A DNA stretch of 64,000 bases from Canna indica. Its lineage: Eukaryota > Streptophyta > Magnoliopsida > Zingiberales > Cannaceae. Shown here in pieces: positions 47,178-57,149 of this stretch; within the stretch, counting starts at the first letter, position 1; every line of letters starts with the position of its first letter. The notes beneath the pieces were generated by a model that saw only the letters and a program-made list of their open reading frames with translations, ran no database searches and was not told where the DNA came from. Both the position numbers and the translations under genes were made by a program. The DNA is taken from NCBI GenBank assembly GCA_034359265.1, contig CP136891.1:90194501-90258500 (forward strand). The letters run 5' to 3'.

Positions 47178-47587
47178 TTTCTGAGTTTTGCCTTTTCCTC
47201 TTCTAAAATGAGCTTTGGATCTTTGAAAACGTAAAGTTTCCCTTTCAACTTTGGAATAGTAGGCTTAGGCTCACCAATTTGTAGCTTCTGCAAATCTTTG
47301 GTAAGCGAGTCGATGGAGCTCGCTAAGTCTTCGGAGGAGGTAGCTAGGCCTTTTGGCTTAGCTTCCTTGAGAGTACGGACTTCTAGTTTTAGAGCGTCAA
47401 GCTCTTCTTTAAGTTTGACAGTTAATTGAAGCAGTACGTTTAACTGCTTAATAATAGTTTCAGAAGGCTTTTGAAGATTAGTGGAGAGTAGGGAGACAAA
47501 TCCCACTGCTGGGCTGCCTAAAGACTCGGTAGCTTGTAAAGCTTGGGTATAGGCGGTACTGGCAGCAGTTAACTTCCAATCACTCAT
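47174..47587 (-). CDS. Viral ORF1 (137 aa), copy B
   Basis: Nearly identical to copy A (Gly for Asp in the AKPKGLATS segment), with the same ATGA overlap with ORF2 at 47174-47177. The leader 47588-47800 again has no ATG on the sense strand. Confidence 0.8.
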   Translation of the reverse strand: MSDWKLTAASTAYTQALQATESLGSPAVGFVSLLSTNLQKPSETIIKQLNVLLQLTVKLKEELDALKLEVRTLKEAKPKGLATSSEDLASSIDSLTKDLQKLQIGEPKPTIPKLKGKLYVFKDPKLILEEEKAKLRK

Positions 47588-47800
47588 GAACTAGTTAAAA
47601 CAAAGTCTTATAAAACTTGTTTAGAGTGTGTTGATTGTTCCTAAATGGACCCTAAGATTACGAACGTAACGGGATCTTCCTCTTCTGTGAGTACTACCAC
47701 CCTCTTTATCGCCTATCTTAGGTTGATAAAGGACAATTTAAACACTCGTAAACAAAGTATTATAAAACTGAGAATAACAAAGTACCTTGATCGAAAAGAA

Positions 47801-47866
47801 GCTCTGATACCAGAATAGAAATGGAAGCGTGCTTCTCGATTTTGACGCGGGTTACTGAGAACACAG
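47801..47866 (-). other. Primer-binding site and right terminal repeat of copy B
   Basis: TGGTATCAGAGC is at 47801-47812 on the minus strand. It partly overlaps the 61-bp terminal repeat 47806-47866. Confidence 0.85.
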
Positions 47867-49506
47867 AGCTCTCTATTTGCTCTCAGATACCCATACCAGG
47901 GTATTATCACAAAGAGAAGAAGTATGGCTTGCGGAAGTCAAAGACGTATAAAGGCAAGCCCCATGACACTCATGTGCGTATATTTAAACGTAAACATGCA
48001 GACAAAGTTAGAAAGTGCAAATGTTTCATTTGCGGGGAGGAAGGACACTTCGCCCGCGATTGTAAAGGGAAAAATGGTAACATTGCACGAGCTGCAGTCA
48101 TGGAGAATCTTGATCTCACCAACGACTGGGATGTTGTCTCAGTCGATCTCAATGAAGAAGACAGTGATGGTATTTGCTCGTTCTCCGAAGGAGAATCAGG
48201 ACTGGCTACTAAACTCACCTTGGAAGAGTATAATGACTACCCTTTTGAAACCATATTGGTAGTTACTGATACACCCACAGAGAACTCATGGAGAGTAAGA
48301 GTTACACTTCCCCAATCAATGCAAAGCTGTGAACATGCATGGGAAGATAACACTGAGGTCACCAGAGGATGTGACAAGTGTACGATGTGCAAAGAGCCAA
48401 CGAATCCTAACATGCGTTCACATTGCAGAAGATGCACCCTGACCGTCTGTCCAATGTGCTCGAGATTCTGCCTCGGGCGTAAGATTATCATCAAACGGTC
48501 TCCAATGAGACCTTATGACGAGAAGGATACCCTTATTAAGGAGTTACTGGAATATGTGACGTTCCTCTTAGCAGAAAACGAACGTCTGAAGCAAGAACTG
48601 AACGAGATCCAGTTGACTAAAGACCTAAATACTCTCGAAAGCCAATTTGGAGAGTTAAACCTTGACAAGGAGAAAAGAAAGGCCAAGGGTAAATCTACTT
48701 GGTTAAATGAAGAAGAAGAAATAATGATCAAGACCCCTGGCGTCGTCTTTAGAGAAGCAGCTTCAAAGGCTGCATTGGAAACCCTTCCAGAGGAGGAAAT
48801 CACTTCCATCTACCAAGGTATATATAAAGGAAAAAGAGTCTTAAACAGACTCTATAATATGGAGATAGTAATGGAAATCCCCAACATCAAACCCTTCAAA
48901 GTCCAGGCCATTCTGGACACCGGTGCCACGGTTTGTTGCATTGACTCAGACTCTATCCCAGCAGAGTCTCTTGAGCCTAGTGCATTTCCAATTCAAATCA
49001 ACGGCGTCAATTCGCAGCAAGTCGCCAAGCTAAGACTAAAAGGTGGACTGATGTCCATAGAAGAAAACCGGTTTAAGATTCCATTCACCTATGCCTTCCC
49101 TATGGGCAAAAGGGACGGCATTCAGATGCTTATTGGCTGCAACTTCATCCGGGCGATGCAAGGAGGCGTCCGGATCGAGGAGCAAACGGTAACCTTTTAT
49201 AAGAAAGTTACCACGATCACCACAAGGTTAGATACCGAACTTTTAGCTTCAGCAGCAGCATTAGATGATTTCTGTTTATCTAATGAGGAGTACATAGAGG
49301 TACAAAATGCTGTTTCTTATGACAAGTTTCAAGAGTCGGTAAGTTTTAAGCAGAGGTTTAACCCTCTGTTAACTCGACTAAAGGAGCAGGGGTTTATTGG
49401 TGAAAACCCGGCCCAACATTGGGCAAAAAACCAGGTCACTTGTAAGCTGGATATTATTAATCCAGACTTGACCATTCAAGACAAACCGCTCAAGCACATC
49501 AGCCCA
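47867..49506 (+). pseudogene. Copy C: polyprotein fragment, capsid end to start of RT
   Basis: Collinear with 36577-38216 of copy A at constant offset. It contains the CCHC knuckle, Cys-rich finger and protease and stops before the RT core. An ATG upstream in the inverted leader fuses a few foreign codons to the frame. No promoter of its own in this orientation. Confidence 0.88.
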
Positions 49507-49551
49507 TCGGGTGTCCCGTAGGAGCATGAATATAAAGCTGACTTGACCATT
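49498..49551. other. Patchwork junction between copies C and D
   Basis: 49498-49526 is an inverted piece of the movement-protein region (reverse complement of about 34907-34935). It shares ATCAGCCCA with the end of copy C. About 25 bases of unclear origin (TGAATATAAAGCTGACTTGA...) follow, then copy D. Confidence 0.75.
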
Positions 49552-52500
49552 CTGATGATTTAGTACAGCATGAATCCGTTAATATGATGACTTGCGACTG
49601 GCCCGAGGAGGAAGAAAAAGATTGGGAAGACAGCTATAACGCTGAGGAAGACAGTGACGACCTACTAGCTTTTCAAAGATACCACTGGTCGTTTCAACTG
49701 GATGATGAAGAACTATCTCAAGAAAGGGAGAACTATGATCTTCCCCCTAAGTGGGATACCTCCGAAGAATCAGAAGACCAAGAGGATAATGAGTTCTATA
49801 ACTATTATGCTCAGAATTACAACTTGTCCTCTGAAGATCAACCAGCAGAAGTATCAGCCTTTACAGTTGAACTGGACTACCCAGTCACGCGAGAGCTAAT
49901 TAAGAAGACTGATACGGCACCATTGCAGAAGACTGAAATAGCCTTCTCCACTGCTGAGTCAAGTACGACAAGAGTTCCCCGTGAACCCATTATGGGGCCT
50001 GCCCAGTATCCACCAGGCAGAGCAACGCCCCAACTACCCCAACATATACCCACAATAACCTCAAGAATTGGCAAATTACGAGGTGGGTATTCGAAACATT
50101 TTTCTGAAGTATATAACCTACCAGCAGCACAAACAAATGCAGGAGCTATCCTAGTGCTTCCTGAGAACGTCGGCCAATACGCAGATGTGATTTCCAGATG
50201 GGAATCGATTACTTTAAACCTACTCAATGAAAGGAATTGGCCCGACAACAAGTCGAAAATGTGCTATGTTGAGAATTTATTAGGAGAAATTGAGAAGAAA
50301 GCATGGATCCAATGGCGGATGGCTTACCCAGCAGAATATGAAGAAATTACGGGTATAGCAGAAGATCCGCAGAACATTCTATCACAGGTCAGAAGAATGT
50401 TCCTCATGGAAGACCCAACCACAGGGTCAACAGAGGAGCAAACCAGAGCTTATGAAGACCTGGAACGACTATCATGCCACCATGTCAAAGATTTATTCAG
50501 CTACATCAACGACTACAAAATACTAGCAGCTAAGTCAGGAAGGTTATTTGTCTCAACCGAATTATCGGATAAATTCTTTAAAAAGATGCCGCCTCTTCTA
50601 GGCAGAGACTTGGAAGCAGCGTTCTTCGCTAAATACCCTGGCTGCCAAGTTGGTCTCTTCCCGAGAATTCATTTCACATACAACTATCTTGAAGACCAGT
50701 GTAAAAAGGCTGCCCTCCAGAGAAGCTACAAAGAGCTCTCTATTTGCTCTCAGATACCCATACCAGGGTATTATCACAAAGAAAAGAAGTATGGCTTGCG
50801 GAAGTCAAAGACGTATAAAGGCAAGCCCCAAGACACTCATGTGCGTATATTTAAACGTAAACATGCAGACAAAGTTAGAAAGTGCAAATGTTTCATTTGC
50901 GGGGAGGAAGGACACTTCGCCCGCGATTGTAAAAGGAAAAATGGTAACATTGCACGAGCTGCAGTCATGGAGAATCTTGATCTCACCAACGACTGGGATG
51001 TTGTCTCAGTCGATCTCAATGAAGAAGACAGTGATGGTATTTGCTCGTTCTCCGAAGGAGAATCAGGACTGGCTACTAAACTCACCTTGGAAGAGTATAA
51101 TGACTACCCTTTTGAAATCATACTGTTAGTCACTGATACACCCACAGAAAACTCATGGAGAGTAAGAGTTACACTTCCCCAGTCAATGCAAAGCTGTGAA
51201 CATGCATGGGAAGATAACACTGAGGTCACCAGAGGATGTGACAAGTGTACGATGTGCAAAGAGCCAACGAATCCTAACATGCGTTCACATTGCAGAAGAT
51301 GCACCCTGACCGTCTGTCCAATGTGCTCGAGATTCTGCCTCGGGCGTAAGATTATCATCAAACGGTCTCCAATGAGACCTTATGACGAGAAGGATACCCT
51401 TATTAAGGAGTTACTGGAATATGTGACGTTCCTCTTAGCAGAAAACGAACGTCTGAAGCAAGAACTGAACGAGATCCAGTTGACTAAAGACCTAAATACT
51501 CTCGAAAGCCAATTTGGAGAGTTAAACCTTGACGAGGAGAAAAGAAAGGCCAAGGGTAAATCTACTTGGTTAAATGAAGAAGAAGAAATAATGATCAAGA
51601 CCCCTGGCGTCGTCTTTAGAGAAGCAGCTTCAAAGGCTGCATTGGAAACCCTTCCAGAGGAGGAAATCACTTCCATCTACCAAGGTATATATAAAGGAAA
51701 AAGAGTCTTAAACAGACTCTATAATATGGAGATAGTAATGGAAATCCCCAACATCAAACCCTTCAAAGTCCAGGCCATTCTGGACACCGGTGCCACGGTT
51801 TGTTGCATTGACTCAGACTCTATCCCAGCAGAGTCTCTTGAGCCTAGTGCATTTCCAATTCAAATCAACGGCGTCAATTCGCAGCAAGTCGCCAAGCTAA
51901 GACTAAAAGGTGGACTGATGTCCATAGAAGAAAACCGGTTTAAGATTCCATTCACCTATGCCTTCCCTATGGGCAAAAGGGACGGCATTCAGATGCTTAT
52001 TGGCTGCAACTTCATCCGGGCGATGCAAGGAGGCGTCCGGATCGAGGAGCAAACGGTAACCTTTTATAAGAAAGTTACCACGATCACCACAAGGTTAGAT
52101 ACCGAACTTTTAGCTTCAGCAGCAGTATTAGATGATTTCTGTTTATCTGATGAGGAATACATAGAGGTACAAAATGCTATTTCTTATGACAAGTTTCAAG
52201 AGTCGGTAAGTTTTAAGCAGAGGTTTAACCCTCTGTTAACTCGACTAAAGGAGCAGGAGTTTATTGGTGAAAACCCGGCCCAACATTGGGCCAAAAACCT
52301 GGTCACTTGTAAGCTGGATATTATTAATCCAGACTTGACCATTCAAGACAAACCGCTCAAGCACATCAGCCCATTAATGAAAGAGCAGTTTGACCGACAT
52401 GTGTCAGCACTCTTGAAGATAAAGGCCATAAGACCCAGTTCTAGCCGCCACCGAACTATGGCTATTATTGTTAACTCCGGAACAACAGTTAACCCCACAA

Positions 52501-53679
52501 CTGGTAAGGAAGAAAAGGGAAAGGAACGGATGGTCTTCAACTACAGGACTCTGAATGACAACACTCATAAAGACCAGTATAGTCTTCCCGGAATCAACAC
52601 CATATTGAAACAAATTGGTAACAGCAAAATCTTCTCCAAATTTGACTTGAAGAGCGGATTTCATCAGGTGGCCATGGATCCAGAGTCGATCCCTTGGACC
52701 GCCTTCATTGTACCTGGAGGCCTCTACGAATGGTTAGTCATGCCATTCGGACTGAAAAATGCGCCGGCAGTCTTTCAGCGCAAAATGGACCAGTGCTTTG
52801 CTGGCACTGAGAGCTTTATCGCGGTATACATTGACGATATTTTAATCTTCTCAGAGGACGAACGACAGCATGCAGCACATTTAGAGGTGATGTTGCAAAG
52901 ATGTGAGAAATGGGGGTTAGTCTTATCCCCCTCAAAGATGAAAATAGCCACCAGAGAAATAGAATTCTTAGGGGCAATAATTGGCAATAGCAAGATTAAA
53001 CTCCAGCCCCATATCATAAAGAAAATCGTCAGTTTTGATGTTGAACAGTTGAAAAGCAAAACGGGCCTGAGATCTTGGCTGGGCCTGCTTAATTATGCAC
53101 GTTCCTATATTCCGAACCTCGGAACTCTACTTGGCCCACTCTATTCAAAGACGGGCCCTCAGGGCGACAAGCGCCTCAAACCATCGGATATTCAACTTAT
53201 TTCCAAGATCAAGAGTATTGTTCAGGCACTCCCTGACCTTGAGCTTCCAACCCCTGGTGCATACATCATTCTGGAGACTGATGGCTGCATGGAGGGATGG
53301 GCGGGGTGTGTAAATGGAAGCCCAAACAACATGACCCCAGGAGTTCTGAAAAGGTCTGCGCCTATGCCAGCGGGAAATTTCCCGTCCCCAAATCCGCAAT
53401 TGATGCTGAAATCTTCGCCTGTATGAAGACCCTAAAGTCCTTAAAAATACACTATCTAGACCAAAAGGAGATCACACTTAGAACGGACTGTCAGGCGATT
53501 ATTAGTTTTTACAATAAATCTGCATCTACCAAACCCTCACGAGTAAGATGGTTGAATTTTCTAGACTATGTTACAAGAACAGGCGTACAAATCCACTTTG
53601 AGCATATAGATGGAAAGCTCAACTCCCTGGCAGACGCCTTGTCAAGACTAACAGTGAACCCTCTCCAGATTCAAGAATA
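49552..53679 (+). pseudogene. Copy D: polyprotein fragment, acidic linker to RNase H end
   Basis: Collinear with about 35395-39520. The first frame runs 49584-53426 (capsid, CCHC knuckle, Cys-rich finger, protease, RT) and the second 53297-53679 (RNase H rest). The G-run at the RNase H break reads GGGCGGGG, the same length as in A and B but interrupted. It ends within the first codons after RNase H, where inverted ORF2 start sequence is joined. Confidence 0.88.
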
Positions 53680-54475
53680 ACCACGGATTTGGTCATCAAT
53701 CGTGGGTTGCAGATTCCCTTGATTAGAGATGGAGGCTCTGGGAGGTGCTACTTCGGTTCTTGATGAGGAACTCATTTTCTGAGTTTTGCCTTTTCCTCTT
53801 CTAAAATGAGCTTTGGATCTTTGAAAACGTAAAGTTTCCCTTTCAACTTTGGAATAGTAGGCTTAGGCTCACCAATTTGTAGCTTCTGCAAATCTTTGGT
53901 AAGCGAGTCGATGGAGCTCGCTAAGTCTTCAGAGGAGGTAGCTAGGCTTTTTGGCTTAGCTTCCTTGAGAGTACGGACTTCTAGTTTTAGAGCGTCAAGC
54001 TCTTCTTTAAGTTTGACGGTTAATTGAAGCAGTACGTTTAACTGCTTAATAATAGTTTCTGAAGGTTTTTGAAGATTAGTGGAGAGTAGGGAGACAAATC
54101 CCACTGCTGGGCTGCCTAAAGACTCGGTAGCTTGTAAAGCTTGGGTATAGGCGGTACTGGCAGCAGTTAACTTCCAATCACTCATGAACTAGTTAAAACA
54201 AAGTCTTATAAAACTTGTTAAGAGTGTGTTGATTGTTCCTAAATGGACCCTAAGATTACGAACGTAACGGGATCTTCCTCTTCTGTGAGTACTACCACCC
54301 TCTTTATCGCCTATCTTAGGTTGATAAAGGACAATTTAAACACTCGTAAACAAAGTATTATAAAACTGAGAATAACAAAGTACCTTGATCGAAAAGAAGC
54401 TCTGATACCAGAATAGAAATGGAAGCGTGCTTCTCGATTTTGACGCGGGTTACTGAGAACACAGGTGCAAAGTCG
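53680..54475 (-). mobile_element. Copy E: ORF2 start, ORF1, leader and primer site
   Basis: Minus-strand fragment corresponding to the first ~30 codons of ORF2, all of ORF1, the ATG-free leader and the primer site (54399-54410). It stops just past the 61-bp repeat region. Confidence 0.88.
53772..54185 (-). CDS. Viral ORF1 (137 aa), copy E
   Basis: Open frame, near-identical to ORF1 of copies A and B (AKPKSLATS variant). It has no viral promoter upstream in this fragment. Confidence 0.75.
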   Translation of the reverse strand: MSDWKLTAASTAYTQALQATESLGSPAVGFVSLLSTNLQKPSETIIKQLNVLLQLTVKLKEELDALKLEVRTLKEAKPKSLATSSEDLASSIDSLTKDLQKLQIGEPKPTIPKLKGKLYVFKDPKLILEEEKAKLRK

Positions 54476-54480
54476 GGTTA

Positions 54481-55680
54481 CTGATGGCTGCATGGAGGGA
54501 TGGGGGGGTGTGTAAATGGAAGCCCAAACAACATGACCCCAGGAGTTCTGAAAAGGTCTGCGCCTATGCCAGCGGGAAATTTCCCGTCCCCAAATCCGCA
54601 ATTGATGCTGAAATCTTCGCCTGTATGGAGACCCTAAAGTCCTTAAAAATACACTATCTGGACCAAAAGGAGATCATACTTAGAACGGACTGCCAGGCGA
54701 TTATTAGTTTTTACAATAAATCTGCATCTACCAAACCCTCACGAGTAAGATGGTTGAATTTTCTAGACTATGTTACAGGAACAGGCGTACAAATCCACTT
54801 TGAGCATATAGATGGAAAGCTCAACTCCCTGGCAGACGCCTTGTCAAGACTAACAGTGAACCTTCTCCAGATTCAAGAACCAGTGGATACAGCCAACCAG
54901 TACTTGACGCACCTGGAAGAAGCATTAAAAGAAGTGGAGGATAATAACCCACCTCCAAGTCTCCTGCACCAATTGAACACTGCAATCCAACAAATAGTCC
55001 ACTCTCTGTCTCCACAAACAGCGATGGCAGTGACCACATGGGATAATGAAGTAGCAGAAACCCTAGATGACAACAACGAAGCTATAGCATCCCTGATGGA
55101 AGAATGGGTCAACAGAGAATACTCGTTCTATGAGTATTTTCCAAATGATAGTCTTTACTACGGTTCCCCGCTAAGACTTGATGATCCTCCTTCTTACAAT
55201 CCCTACCTAGAGGACATTCGCACCAGAATGAGGCTTATCAGAGAAAGAGATGCTCTTGAAGAGCAACTCAAACGGGTTCAAGAACAGGCAAAGCAACAAC
55301 GAGAAGAAGCTGAGCTACTCATAGCTCAGTATGAGAGCTGTGCTATCAGTCCTGAAAAGAACCTACAGACCATTCAACAGTGGATAACAGCGTCCCCATT
55401 TTGGGAAGAGTATGTTCAAGCCGAGGAATCATACATTGCAGCAAACCCAACCTACCTCAACCAGGAAGAAATTCTAGACAAACCGGAATGTTCAAGAGCA
55501 AGAGAGCGAGAAGCAGATGAAGCTCTCATGCAGAAGGAAAGAGAAGAGGACTTCAACAGAATGCTCCAAGAAGAAAAGCTTTTCAATAAGGCCACTACGA
55601 AAATGTTGAAGCAAATTGTCACAACAGAGATGAGCGCGGAGACTCTCCGAAAGGGGAAGTTTCCTGCCCGAGACCAGTAG
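54481..55680 (+). pseudogene. Copy F: RNase H and C-terminal extension of the polyprotein
   Basis: Starts at the RNase H DGCMEGW codons and runs to the polyprotein stop (KGKFPARDQ). The G-run has seven bases. The frame 54484-55680 covers the rest of RNase H and the whole coiled-coil extension. Confidence 0.88.
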
Positions 55681-55792
55681 TCATCCACAACCAACCAATC
55701 GGGAGGCGAAGCCCGACCAACTGCACTTCGCCAAAGGAGAAGTTTATTTCTCCAATTATCTTAATTTGTTTGTTTGTTTTATTTGTGTACAG

Positions 55793-56227
55793 ATGATCAT
55801 CGACCGTTTGAAACAATTGGCAGATCAGTGCCGGCGAACCTATGCCACCACCAAAAGGGCTATCATGACAGCCCAGCACTGGGCCGTCCTAAGTGGCTCC
55901 CCGATCCTGACAACAATTGAAGACCTCACTGGGAAACTGATGTACGAAGAGATATATTCATTAGATGAGGTTGATGAATGGGCCTTGAAACTTCTAAACC
56001 TTCATCAAGAACAAACGCAGAAGGTTCTCACCGAGCTGGAGGCCCTCTTAGCAATGGCCTACCTACAGAAGGCCCGCCTTGAACAAGCAGCTGTCACGGA
56101 TACTTTTTCTGAGGATTCACTCCAACCACTGACTCACCATATCAAGAATTTAGAAGCGTGTCATAAGATGATTGCTAGTAGCCGAGCCAGTAACCTTTAC
56201 TGTCCCATCAGATTTGCCAACATCTGA
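55793..56227 (+). CDS. Viral ORF3 (144 aa), copy F
   Basis: Same as copy B. The ATG at 55793 follows the acceptor-like TTTATTTGTGTACAG. It is the only other complete ORF3 in the array. Confidence 0.75.
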   Translation: MIIDRLKQLADQCRRTYATTKRAIMTAQHWAVLSGSPILTTIEDLTGKLMYEEIYSLDEVDEWALKLLNLHQEQTQKVLTELEALLAMAYLQKARLEQAAVTDTFSEDSLQPLTHHIKNLEACHKMIASSRASNLYCPIRFANI

Positions 56228-56329
56228 TACTGGTCGACACAGAGCAATAATGCAGAACTTTCGCGCTGGAAGGATAATGACGGACGATACTATCTTATCT
56301 AGTTAGGCCAGCTGTATAACTTTATTCGC

Positions 56330-56494
56330 TGGCAGTACAGTACAAAAGTTGTAATATAGTGTGTAAGAACGAATCTCCACTGTGGAGTGTCATAATTGAG
56401 TGGTCGATGGGGCCCATAGAGCACCCAATTATGACACTCCACAGTGGAGATTCGTTCTTACACACTATATTACAACTTTTGTACTGTACTGCCA
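56330..56494. repeat. 68-bp inverted repeat (hairpin) in the viral promoter region
   Basis: 56330-56397 and 56427-56494 are reverse complements with a 29-bp loop. They form where the end of copy F meets an inverted piece of the same intergenic region. Confidence 0.9.
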
Positions 56495-57149
56495 TCAGTT
56501 TCCCTTTCAACTTTGGAATAGTAGGCTTAGGCTCACCAATTTGTAGCTTCTGCAAATCTTTGGTAAGCGAGTCGATGGAGCTCGCTAAGTCTTCGGAGGA
56601 GGTAGCTAGGCCTTTTGGCTTAGCTTCCTTGAGAGTACGGACTTCTAGTTTAAGAGCGTCAAGCGCTTCTTTAAATTTGACAGTTAATTGAAGCAGTACG
56701 TTTAACTGCTTAATAATAGTTTCAAAAGGCTTTTGAAGATTAGTGGAGAGTAGGGAGACAAATCCCACTGCTGGGCTGCCTAAAGACTCGGTAGCTTGTA
56801 AAGCTTGGGTATAGGCGGTACTGGCAGCAGTTAACTTCCAATCACTCATGAACTAGTTTAAACAAAGTCTTATAAAACTTGTTTAGAGTGTGTTGATTGT
56901 TCCTAAATGGACCCTAAGATTACGAACGTAACGGGATCTTCCTCTTCTGTGAGTACTACCACCCTCTTTATCGCCTATCTTAGGTTGATAAAGGATAATT
57001 TAAACACTCGTAAACAAAGTATTATAAAATTGAGAATAACAAAGTACGTTGATCGAAAAGAAGCTCTGATACCAGAATAGAAATGGAAGCGTGCTTCTCG
57101 ATTTTGACGCGGGTTACTGAGAACACAGGTGCAAAGTCGAGGTATAAAA
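56427..57149 (-). mobile_element. Copy G: promoter piece, truncated ORF1, leader, primer site
   Basis: Minus-strand fragments: 67 bp of intergenic region, then a C-terminally truncated ORF1 (56499-56849, starts MSDWKLTAA), leader and primer site (57063-57074). The chimeric frame reading through the junction is not a viral protein. Confidence 0.85.

Larger units (their letters stand above)
40291..47866 (-). mobile_element. Endogenous pararetrovirus copy B, complete and terminally redundant
   Basis: On the minus strand it runs from the 61-bp repeat (47806-47866) through primer site, leader, ORF1, ORF2, ORF3 and promoter back to the same 61-bp repeat (40291-40351). The total is 7,576 bp, about one genome plus the redundancy. 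The ends lie at the primer-binding region, where caulimovirid minus-strand DNA has its discontinuity. Over 6,511 bp it is a length-matched inverted copy of A (33742-40252). Confidence 0.92.

Noticed and set aside
56322..56849. 175-aa ORF1 variant with a new C-terminus
   Set aside because: The new tail is intergenic sequence read across the copy G rearrangement; it is a truncated ORF1.
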